Below are positions 46,399-54,138 of a stretch of 64,000 nucleotides of DNA, in pieces. The translations under genes and the position numbers were made by a program. The notes beneath the pieces are model-generated. The model saw nothing but the letters and a program-made list of their open reading frames with translations. It searched no databases and was not told where the DNA came from. This DNA is from an uncultured Aquimarina sp. GTDB taxonomy: Bacteria > Bacteroidota > Bacteroidia > Flavobacteriales > Flavobacteriaceae. The stretch's first letter is position 1. Each line of letters begins with the position of its first letter. The stretch covers positions 558,001 to 622,000 of the forward strand of contig CANLEM010000002.1 of assembly GCA_947489685.1 (NCBI GenBank), given 5' to 3'.

Positions 46399-46496
46399 TG
46401 TGATATTAACTTTTCCCTTCGTCGGTACTAACCGCATCAGGTTCAAAGGGTATTTCTCAGACCTAACCTAAGTTAAGGACACCCCTAAAGTTTATG
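46399..46496 (-). promoter_or_regulatory. TPP riboswitch of the thi operon
   Basis: The minus strand shows the TPP aptamer in order: AGGGGTGTCC, GTCTGAGAAATACCC, GAACCTGATGCGG, ACGAAGGGA, with P1 formed by AACTTT (46492-46487) and AAAGTT (46413-46408). A near-consensus -7 box (TATTTTTA, 46500-46507) lies just upstream. The 5' arm CATAAACTTTAGG is fully complementary to 46358-46346, so P1 competes with a 13-bp alternative helix. Controls thiS through thiH. Confidence 0.96.
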
Positions 46497-46515
46497 TTAT
46501 AAAAATAGTAAAAAC

Positions 46516-46539
46516 CTATATATAATTAATACTATATAG
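46516..46539 (-). terminator. weak A/T hairpin after the thiamine TonB receptor
   Basis: CTATATA and TATATAG enclose a 10-base loop, and on the minus strand GGTTTTTACTATTTTT follows. A weak but plausible end for the receptor transcript before the thi promoter. Confidence 0.35.
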
Positions 46540-46547
46540 ACTCTAAA

Positions 46548-48935
46548 TTAAAATTTTAAAGTTGCACCCAGTAAGAAATTAATTCCTGCCTGAGGATAGA
46601 AACCTGCACCTTCGACTGTTGTTACTGTTCCTGGGTTTGAAAAATCATCATCAAATGTGAAAAAAAATCCGTTTGACACATATTCTTCATCAAATACATT
46701 ATTTACCAATCCAGTAAGTACAACCGACTTAAAAATTGGGATGTTTTTGATTTCATAAATAATATTGAGATCATTTATAAAAAAGCTATCTAATTTTGAT
46801 GTCTCGCTATCAATATTCCCCATATACTGTTCTCCTACAAATTTGGACAAGAATCCTAGTTGAAGATTTTTTAAAGGTTGATAAATAAACATATTACCTG
46901 CCACTACGTTTGGCGAATACGAAATATTGGTATTCCCAAGATTAACCAAACTACCATCTCTAGAGGTTACAAAATCTTTATTCTTATTTGTGCTTACAGC
47001 TACATTGGGTTTTACTACGAATTTATCCGAAAGTCTTATATCCGCGTCTATTTCAATTCCCAAACGAAAGCTTTCGCCGCTAGTCGCTCTAATTGGCGCT
47101 CCAACATCATCTAATGCTCCTGTTAATACCAATTGATCTTTATACCACATATAGTAAATATTAGTATTTACTATGGTCTTATTTTTTGAAAATCTCCAAC
47201 CTAACTCAATGTCATTTAATTGTTCGGCAGTATTAATACCATTTTCAAAATCACTTCTTCTTGGTTCTCTATTAGCCCTGGCATAAGAAACATACAATTG
47301 GTTGCCATCATTAACTTGATAAGTTGCTCCTAATTTTGGGTTGAAGAATTCGTATGTTTCATCTACTTCTAACGCAACTCTATCAGAAGTCAAACCAGAA
47401 GTTTCATAATCAACAAAACGCCCTTGCAAGTCTACAAAAGCTGACCATTTATCATCAATTCTATAGGTAGTTTTTCCAAAAATGGTAAATTCATTTTTTG
47501 TTCCATTACCAAAATAATAATTATCCCGTATCTCTGATCCCCCAGCATTTTGAGCCCAGATGACTTCGCCAAAATGATCTCCATCATAGTGGCTATAAAA
47601 AGCTCCAAAATCTACATCCCAATTACTGTTCTTATAATTGGCCGAAGCGTTTACTACATAGAAATCATTATCCAACCATCGCCTGCGGATCAAATCTGTT
47701 GTATTAATGGTTTCTCCTCCAATCACAATGGGTGTAAAATCATAAAATGCAAAATCTTCGTCTTCCTTATATTGCTCAAAAAAACCTCTTCCGTATGTAT
47801 AGTTTAGTCCTAAGTTTGTAGACCAATGGTTATTATATCGTTGATTCCAATGTAATTGATAATGATCTTGTTTATAGTTATCTACTTCATTATCATAGAA
47901 ACGAGTATCTCCATTTTCATCGGTATATAATCCGGCAGGATTAAAAGTTCGATCGGTATCTAATGTGGCTTGATCAATCCCAAACCACGATTGATAGGTT
48001 ATCTCATGCCCTCCAAAAGCAACGGCCTTGATCAATGTATTATCATCTACAAAAGACCCCTGTAAAAAGTAAGATTTTAAATCTGAAGAAGCTCGATCGA
48101 TATATCCATCTGATGCTATAGCAGATAAGCGCCCGGCAATCTCAATATGTTCATTGATCAATCCGGTACTAAATTTTACATTGTGTCTTCTGGTACCAAA
48201 AGAACCAAACGAATTTGATATTTCGGCATTTGCAACCTCAGAAACAGCATCTGTAAGCAAGTTTAAACTAGCTCCAAAAGCACCAGAACCATTTGTTGAA
48301 GTTCCTACACCACGTTGCAATTGTAAATTTTCTATCGAAGATGCAAAATCGGGCAAATTCACCCAAAACGTCCCCTGGCTCTCGGCGTCATTAAATGGTA
48401 TCCCATTTAAGGTAACATTTACTCTAGATGCATCACTGCCTCGAACTCTAATGTAGGTATACCCAATTCCTGTTCCTGCATCTGTAGTAGTTACTACTCC
48501 AGGTAAATAATTTAATAATATCGGAATGTCTTGACCTAGATTGCGCTCTGCCAACTCTTCTTTAGATAAATTCGAATGAGTAATTGGAGAATCGGCATCT
48601 ACACGAATTGATTTCACCAAAACTTCATCTAGTTTCTCTAGAACTTCTTCGAGCTGTACATTTATCGCATTGTCTTTTATTAAATCAACAATTCGCTCTA
48701 CTCTTTCTGTACCTTGGTAGCTAAAAACTAGGGTGTATGTTTCTTTTTCTAAATAAAAACTGAACTCCCCTTCGGTATTTGTTTGTATCCCCGTTGTAGT
48801 TCCTTTAATGCTAACTGTTACACCAGATATAGGTTGTTGATTTTGATCGGTAACTATACCCGATAACTGAAATTCTTGAGCAAGAATCTGACTACAGCAC
48901 AGCAAGATTGTAATGCAAAATATTATGTGTTTCAT
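46548..48935 (-). CDS. TonB-dependent receptor under TPP control, probable thiamine transporter
   Basis: 795-residue outer-membrane receptor. The signal peptide ends about residue 20 (LAQ). A carboxypeptidase-D-like domain (LSGIVTDQNQQPISGVTVSIKG) covers about 20-105, then the plug (LSKEELAERNLGQDIPILL, GYTYIRVRGSDASRVNVTLNGIP), then a barrel ending in LLGATLKF. A TPP riboswitch in its leader and the adjacent thi operon strongly suggest import of thiamine or a phosphate ester of it, as proposed for riboswitch-linked TonB receptors in Bacteroidota. The start codon lies in a hairpin (48934-48956), the likely point of control. Confidence 0.9.
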   Translation of the reverse strand: MKHIIFCITILLCCSQILAQEFQLSGIVTDQNQQPISGVTVSIKGTTTGIQTNTEGEFSFYLEKETYTLVFSYQGTERVERIVDLIKDNAINVQLEEVLEKLDEVLVKSIRVDADSPITHSNLSKEELAERNLGQDIPILLNYLPGVVTTTDAGTGIGYTYIRVRGSDASRVNVTLNGIPFNDAESQGTFWVNLPDFASSIENLQLQRGVGTSTNGSGAFGASLNLLTDAVSEVANAEISNSFGSFGTRRHNVKFSTGLINEHIEIAGRLSAIASDGYIDRASSDLKSYFLQGSFVDDNTLIKAVAFGGHEITYQSWFGIDQATLDTDRTFNPAGLYTDENGDTRFYDNEVDNYKQDHYQLHWNQRYNNHWSTNLGLNYTYGRGFFEQYKEDEDFAFYDFTPIVIGGETINTTDLIRRRWLDNDFYVVNASANYKNSNWDVDFGAFYSHYDGDHFGEVIWAQNAGGSEIRDNYYFGNGTKNEFTIFGKTTYRIDDKWSAFVDLQGRFVDYETSGLTSDRVALEVDETYEFFNPKLGATYQVNDGNQLYVSYARANREPRRSDFENGINTAEQLNDIELGWRFSKNKTIVNTNIYYMWYKDQLVLTGALDDVGAPIRATSGESFRLGIEIDADIRLSDKFVVKPNVAVSTNKNKDFVTSRDGSLVNLGNTNISYSPNVVAGNMFIYQPLKNLQLGFLSKFVGEQYMGNIDSETSKLDSFFINDLNIIYEIKNIPIFKSVVLTGLVNNVFDEEYVSNGFFFTFDDDFSNPGTVTTVEGAGFYPQAGINFLLGATLKF

Positions 48936-48956
48936 TCGTAAATGATTTTTACGAAT
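48934..48956 (-). promoter_or_regulatory. start-codon hairpin, expression platform of the second TPP riboswitch
   Basis: On the minus strand ATTCGTAAA, loop AATCA, TTTACGAAT: a perfect 9-bp stem that includes the first two bases of the receptor's ATG and the region just before it. Immediately upstream, ACCCCTTTT (48965-48957) is complementary to AAAGGGGT of the aptamer. Confidence 0.6.
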
Positions 48957-49060
48957 AAAAGGGGTAATTACTCTACTATTAAAATTGATTATAACACCTA
49001 CAGAATTAACTGAACAGTATATTTCACCCTATACTATAATATCTAAACATACTTATAGTT

Positions 49061-49158
49061 TTGGCAGTCCCTTGGCAGCATTACCTGCCCAGGTTCATCG
49101 GGTATGATCTCAGCTTAGTCCTGAAGTATAACCTTCAGGCGTTAGCACCCCTTTGAGA
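49061..49158 (-). promoter_or_regulatory. TPP riboswitch of the TonB receptor
   Basis: The minus strand carries CAAAGGGGTGC, an extended P3a arm (CCTGAAG, GTTATA, CTTCAGG), GCTGAGATCATACCC, GATGAACCTG, GGCAGGTAATGCTGCC and AAGGGA, the complete TPP aptamer. A promoter lies just upstream (49167). About 125 bases separate it from the receptor ATG. This accounts for most of the gene-free stretch 48936-49262. Confidence 0.96.
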
Positions 49159-49166
49159 TTTCTGCG

Positions 49167-49174
49167 CAAAAATA
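49167..49174 (-). promoter_or_regulatory. -7 box of the TPP-controlled receptor
   Basis: The minus strand reads TATTTTTG followed by CGCAG, an exact TAnnTTTG match placing the transcript start right at the aptamer's 5' end. Confidence 0.6.
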
Positions 49175-49262
49175 ATATGTTTTATTGATTTATTGTAACT
49201 TTATTAAGCATAAAACAATCCTTCTTGTTTTTTTCAGTTATCAAGTAAGGTGAATTAAGGAT

Positions 49263-51689
49263 ATGAAGAATACGAAAAGATCGGTAACTTTTAAAATTAT
49301 CTCGGGGTATTTACTAGCGGGTCTCCTTGCTGTAACTGCTTTTTGGGTTATTTATCAGCAATTAAATAATTACACCCAAACTACCGAAATGGAAAATGAA
49401 AACAACGAAAAACTCTTTTTGGTAGGAGAGGCTATTACCGGATTATATGAGGCTGAAAGTTTAACCAGAAATATTGTACAAACATACGACACTAATAAGT
49501 TTAAAACCTATAAGACAAAAATAGACACCATTTTATATACTATTCATAAGGTTTCAGAAATATCTGATGATACTTTGCAAACCAGAAAAATTGATAGCAT
49601 CAAATATCTTATAGATAGTAAAAATCAAAACTTTCAAGAACTTATTACTATATACGAGCAACGAAAGAAAAAAGGGCTCTATGAAACTGCAATTGATGAA
49701 TTAAAAAAATCCAATCCTAATTTTGGCAATTATACCGATTATGATAAAAGGTTTAAAGAATTTAGTGGAAGTGATCAAAAGCGCTTCATTAATATACTCG
49801 AAATGTCTAAAAAGGATAATGCCAAAAGATTAACAAATCAAACGGTAGATTCTTTGGCTACCTCGGTGAAACAAGTACTTGCAGAGCTTGAAGAAAAAGA
49901 TAAAAAATATAAGCGAGAAATATCGATTAAAGAAAATAACCTCTTAAAAAATGATCAGGTTATTACCAAACAGTTAAGAGACTTATTGGCAGCTATAGAA
50001 CGAAACGAAAGAAATCAATATCGTGAACGTTTGGAAGCTTCAACAAAAATATTGAATAACACCTCTAATATCATCCTTATCATTGCAGCAATAAGCGTAT
50101 TGATTGCAATTATCTTTCTGTTTTTGATCACCAAAGACATCTCTAAAAGTCAAAAGTATCGTAATGAGTTAGAGACCGAGAAAACGTATACAGAATCTCT
50201 TTTAAAAACTCGCGAATCTTTAATTAATACAGTTACTCATGACTTGCGGTCTCCCTTAAACACTGTGATTGGTTACTCTGATTTATTAGAACGAACGGGG
50301 CTTAACAATAAACAAACACACTACTTGGGTCATTTAAAAAAATCATCTGATTATATTCTTCATTTGGTTAATGATCTCCTTGATTTATCAAAACTAGAGG
50401 CCGGCAAAATGATTATCGAAGAATTACCGTTTTCTCCCAAAAAACTAATTGAAAACACTATTTCTAGTGTTATTCCAATAAACGACAAGAAAAATCTCGA
50501 TATACGAATTGTAACCGATGGTAAATTAAACAAGCAATTTTTAAGTGATCCTTTTAGAATAAAACAAATATTAACTAATCTGGTAAATAATGCCTATAAA
50601 TTTACTGATGAAGGGTCGATTACAATAGACAGTAAAATAATTGAGAACGGATTATCAGAAAAACAATTAGTAATATCTGTAAAAGATACCGGTATCGGAA
50701 TCACCAAACAACAACAAAAATATATTTTTGAGGAATTCTCTCAGGGAGATGAGAATACCGAAAAACGATTTGGAGGATTTGGTTTAGGTCTTGCCATCAC
50801 CAAAAAAATAATAAAACTACTAGATGGTAAAATAACCTTGGACAGTGAACCAGATAAAGGAAGTAATTTCACTTTCTATATCCCAATCAAACTTTCTAAC
50901 TCATTAATTCCTGAAGAAGAAACTGAAATTTCGGAAATACAGAACTTTTCTAACAAAAAAGTATTGATTGTCGACGACGACCCAAGTCAACTGGCATTAA
51001 CTAGTGAGGTTGTAACTCTAGCAGGTTTATCATATGATGTTTGTAAAAATGGTTTGGATGCTATTTCTTTATTACAAAATAATGAATACGATCTTGTTCT
51101 TACAGATATTCAGATGCCAAAAATGGACGGTTTCGAGCTTTTGAAATCAATAAAAACCAGCACAAATCATTTTGATGTCCCCGTAATTGCTTTATCAGGA
51201 CGAACTGACACTTCATTCTCTGAATATCAAGAAGCCGGATTTTTGGGAAATCTTAGAAAGCCATACGCTCCAAAAGAATTAATAGATCTTATCGCAGAAA
51301 TCTTAAGTGTAGATATAGTTGATTATGATGAACAACTGAAAGAGGAAGTATCGACCGATGAATATTCGTTAAACGATTTAATGCTTTTTGCACATGGTGA
51401 TTCTGATTCTTTATACGCTATCCTGGATACTTTTTATGAAAGTACTGTCGACAATATAGATGATCTAAAATTGATGGTCTCTGAGAGCAAAATTGATCAT
51501 ATAAAGAAAATTGCTCATAAGATGTTACCTATGTTTAAACAGATCAAAGCAAAAGAAGTAGTGCCTATATTAGTAAAATTAGAACATCCTGATCAATATA
51601 GTTTGGACAGTGCATCAATACTGGATTTGGCACAAGAGGGAATCACAAAAATAGAATCGCTAATAGACAAGTTGAAAGTAGAAAACTAA
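49263..51689 (+). CDS. hybrid histidine kinase with receiver and Hpt domains
   Basis: 808 residues. Helices near 9-29 and 270-292 enclose a long, helical, charged sensor region of about 240 residues. Then come HisKA (THDLRSPLNTVIGYSDLL, His326), HATPase (VNNAYKF, DTGIGIT, FGLGLAITKKI), a receiver domain (LVLTDIQMPKMDG, Asp615) and a C-terminal Hpt domain (KKIAHKMLPMFKQI, His752). This allows a His-Asp-His phosphorelay to an external regulator. The sigma-54 regulator encoded tail to tail, overlapping by four bases, is the natural partner. Stimulus unknown. Confidence 0.95.
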   Translation: MKNTKRSVTFKIISGYLLAGLLAVTAFWVIYQQLNNYTQTTEMENENNEKLFLVGEAITGLYEAESLTRNIVQTYDTNKFKTYKTKIDTILYTIHKVSEISDDTLQTRKIDSIKYLIDSKNQNFQELITIYEQRKKKGLYETAIDELKKSNPNFGNYTDYDKRFKEFSGSDQKRFINILEMSKKDNAKRLTNQTVDSLATSVKQVLAELEEKDKKYKREISIKENNLLKNDQVITKQLRDLLAAIERNERNQYRERLEASTKILNNTSNIILIIAAISVLIAIIFLFLITKDISKSQKYRNELETEKTYTESLLKTRESLINTVTHDLRSPLNTVIGYSDLLERTGLNNKQTHYLGHLKKSSDYILHLVNDLLDLSKLEAGKMIIEELPFSPKKLIENTISSVIPINDKKNLDIRIVTDGKLNKQFLSDPFRIKQILTNLVNNAYKFTDEGSITIDSKIIENGLSEKQLVISVKDTGIGITKQQQKYIFEEFSQGDENTEKRFGGFGLGLAITKKIIKLLDGKITLDSEPDKGSNFTFYIPIKLSNSLIPEEETEISEIQNFSNKKVLIVDDDPSQLALTSEVVTLAGLSYDVCKNGLDAISLLQNNEYDLVLTDIQMPKMDGFELLKSIKTSTNHFDVPVIALSGRTDTSFSEYQEAGFLGNLRKPYAPKELIDLIAEILSVDIVDYDEQLKEEVSTDEYSLNDLMLFAHGDSDSLYAILDTFYESTVDNIDDLKLMVSESKIDHIKKIAHKMLPMFKQIKAKEVVPILVKLEHPDQYSLDSASILDLAQEGITKIESLIDKLKVEN

Positions 51690-53038
51690 AGACTTATATC
51701 ATACTGTTTCAACTTATTATACAATGTTTTTCTATCAATAGATAACATTCTGGCGGCCTTCGCTTTATTGCCATTAGCTTTCTCTAGAGCATCAAGAATT
51801 AATTCTTGTTCGTTTTGATTCTTGAACAACCCATAAGTTTGCTTTGCATTTTGCGAAGCATATGCAATATCATTAGGTAAAATATCTTGTGTGATCATAT
51901 CACTTTGAGAAAGAAGAACTGATCGCTTTACAATATTTTTGAGTTCTCTTAGATTTCCCGGCCAATCATATTTTTTAAATGATTCTAATACCTCATCGGC
52001 AAAACCCACAACATGTTTATCCAATTCTTTATTAGATTCTTCGAGAAAATGATTAGCAAACAGCATTAAATCCTCAATCCTATCCTTTAAAGGAGGGACT
52101 TTGATCGAAAATTCATTAAGCCTATGATATAGATCTTCTCTAAATTCTCCCTCTTTTACCGCAAGACTAAGATCCTCATTGGTTGCAGCAATCACTCGTA
52201 TATCCACTTCAATTTCTTTATTACTACCAACGGGTTTAATTTTTCTTTCCTGAAGTGCTCTTAGCAATTGTACTTGTAATTCGTAACTAAGGTTACCTAT
52301 TTCATCCAGAAATAAAGTTCCCCCATTAGCGGCTTCAAAATGCCCCACCTTATCATTTACAGCTCCAGTGAAAGAGCCTTTAATATGTCCAAAAAATTCG
52401 CTTGAGGCAATTTCTTTTGGCACTGCTCCACAGTCTACAGCTACAAATGGCTTTTCTGATCTTTTACTTGCCTTATGAATACTACTGGCAACATATTCTT
52501 TTCCTGTTCCACTATCTCCTACAACCAAAACAGACATCCGTGTTGGAGCAACCAAAGCCACATATTCATTTAATTTTTTTGAGGCATCGCTTACTCCTCG
52601 AACAAAATTATCATTTGAGTTTTCGTCTATTCTTTTAATTCTGGATTCCTTTTTTTCAGACGTCTTGACTTTTGAAATAGTACCTTTCAAGGCTTTTTCT
52701 ATGGTTTGCAGAATAGTATCTGGATTAAAGGGCTTAGAGACATAATCAAAAGCTCCTTGTTTGATAGCATTTACAGCCATATTAACCTCGGCATAACCGG
52801 TCATTATAATAACTTGAGTATTGGAGTTGTTTTCAAGGATCTCGTCTAATAAAGTAGTTCCATCTCTATCTGGCAATCTTACATCTGCTAATACAATGTC
52901 AAAAGCGCTTTCTTTAATTTTGGGAATAGCTTCATTACCCGAAAATGCCGTAGAGACTTCATATTCATTTTTCTCTAAAAAAGTTTTGAGCATGGTGCAA
53001 AAAGCCACATCATCTTCAACAATAAGTATTTTAGACAT
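51686..53038 (-). CDS. sigma-54 dependent response regulator (NtrC family)
   Basis: 450 residues. Receiver domain with Asp52 (VLADVRLPDRDG), AAA+ domain with Walker A GDSGTGKE (174-181), GSFTGA loop (221-226) for sigma-54 contact, and Walker B TLFLDEIGNL (241-250). The C-terminal Fis-type helix-turn-helix is NKAKAARMLSIDRKTLYNKL. The usual GAFTGA is GSFTGA here, a tolerated variant seen in other family members. It should activate RpoN promoters after phosphorylation, probably through the convergent hybrid kinase's Hpt domain. Targets are unknown. Confidence 0.96.
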   Translation of the reverse strand: MSKILIVEDDVAFCTMLKTFLEKNEYEVSTAFSGNEAIPKIKESAFDIVLADVRLPDRDGTTLLDEILENNSNTQVIIMTGYAEVNMAVNAIKQGAFDYVSKPFNPDTILQTIEKALKGTISKVKTSEKKESRIKRIDENSNDNFVRGVSDASKKLNEYVALVAPTRMSVLVVGDSGTGKEYVASSIHKASKRSEKPFVAVDCGAVPKEIASSEFFGHIKGSFTGAVNDKVGHFEAANGGTLFLDEIGNLSYELQVQLLRALQERKIKPVGSNKEIEVDIRVIAATNEDLSLAVKEGEFREDLYHRLNEFSIKVPPLKDRIEDLMLFANHFLEESNKELDKHVVGFADEVLESFKKYDWPGNLRELKNIVKRSVLLSQSDMITQDILPNDIAYASQNAKQTYGLFKNQNEQELILDALEKANGNKAKAARMLSIDRKTLYNKLKQYDISL

Positions 53039-53111
53039 ATTCTATAATTTATTGAGCAAAAACTATGTTATAAAATTACAATTTAAAACACTTAATTTGG
53101 GTAAAAACATA

Positions 53112-53145
53112 AAAAAAGAGACTCTTGGGATTGAGTCTCTTTTTT
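53112..53145 (-). terminator. terminator of the small exported protein gene
   Basis: AAAAAAGAGACTC, loop of eight, GAGTCTCTTTTTT: a 13-bp stem with A and T runs on each side. It lies downstream of the 53208-53540 gene on the minus strand. Confidence 0.88.
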
Positions 53146-53207
53146 AGCACTAAACAACTTTATATCGTCCTTGGTTGCAAAACGATATCCTTTTTCTACC
53201 CCTAGAT

Positions 53208-53540
53208 TTAAGATTTATTGTCGTTTGGCGTAATCCATTCGCCATTAGCGCTTGCAAATACAACTTTTTTGTTGTTATTATTATCGTGTAAAATGATTTT
53301 ATATGTATTATCCTTGGACATAAAAGCTTTTACAACTCTTAGTTTTTGATAATCCCTAGCTACAGCTTCCTGTACCGATAAAGGCAATTCAACCACTTTT
53401 ATCTCAGTATATTCTTGTTGCTCATACTCATAATCCCAAAATTCGAAATCATCATTTACTGCTAATTCATCTTGAGCTAAAACACCCTGTGCCGAAAAGA
53501 TACTTACTACAATCGCTACTATCATTGGTAACTTTTTCAT
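53208..53540 (-). CDS. small exported protein, PepSY-like
   Basis: 110 residues from MKKLPMIV; the frame is open 21 residues upstream, but only this ATG gives a proper signal peptide (cleavage near GVLAQ). The mature part has an acidic, aromatic stretch (DDFEFWDYEYEQQEY) and then VVELPLSVQEAVARDYQKLRVVKA and YKIILHDNNNNKKVVFASANGEW, which resembles the PepSY-like or DUF2874 periplasmic fold. Function unknown. It is upstream of the response regulator gene but separated from it by a terminator. Confidence 0.75.
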   Translation of the reverse strand: MKKLPMIVAIVVSIFSAQGVLAQDELAVNDDFEFWDYEYEQQEYTEIKVVELPLSVQEAVARDYQKLRVVKAFMSKDNTYKIILHDNNNNKKVVFASANGEWITPNDNKS

Positions 53541-53736
53541 TGGGTTATTGGTAAAATTATTTCTACAGTTTAATAATAGTAATAATTGTTCCAAAGAAAT
53601 CAAGTATAGACTAATTCATGTAATTTGCTTATAATCAATGATTTGAGTATTTTACTAAATGAGATAATCCAGATCAAAAAGTGTGGAATACACATTAAAG
53701 TGTAGAAATATTACACGCTTTTGTTGTAGATAGAAA

Positions 53737-54138
53737 TTACAAAAGGGGTTTTTTTCGATTTATCTTTTTTTCGGATTGCTTTTGCTTACTGTCCAAACGT
53801 CTTTTAATAGCCGCTTTAGAAGGCTTTGTAGTCTTTCTTTTTTTGGGAATATGAAGATTGGTTTTTAGAATTTCTAAAAACCTTTTTATTACTAATTCTT
53901 TATTTCTGTGTTGACTTCGACTATCACCGCACTGAAGTATTAAAACACCTGCTTTGGTTAATCTTGAAGATAGTTTTTGGTTTAACAATAATTTCTCATC
54001 ATCAGTAAGTCCTAGGGAATCTCCTACAGCAAAACTAAGCTCAATTTTTGAAGACACCTTATTAACATGCTGCCCCCCAGCACCAGAACTCCTAATAGCT
54101 TTAAACTTTAATTCATGTATGATAATCGAAGTGTTCAC
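53737..54138 (-). CDS. arfB: alternative ribosome rescue factor ArfB
   Basis: 133-residue peptidyl-tRNA hydrolase that frees ribosomes stalled without a stop codon. The catalytic GGQ is in SSGAGGQHVNKVSSKIEL, and the basic C-terminal tail (AAIKRRLDSKQKQSEKK) is the part that probes the empty mRNA channel. Length and tail separate it from true release factors. It overlaps the DUF4301 stop by four bases and is the last gene of a tightly overlapped operon. Confidence 0.95.
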   Translation of the reverse strand: MNTSIIIHELKFKAIRSSGAGGQHVNKVSSKIELSFAVGDSLGLTDDEKLLLNQKLSSRLTKAGVLILQCGDSRSQHRNKELVIKRFLEILKTNLHIPKKRKTTKPSKAAIKRRLDSKQKQSEKKINRKKPLL

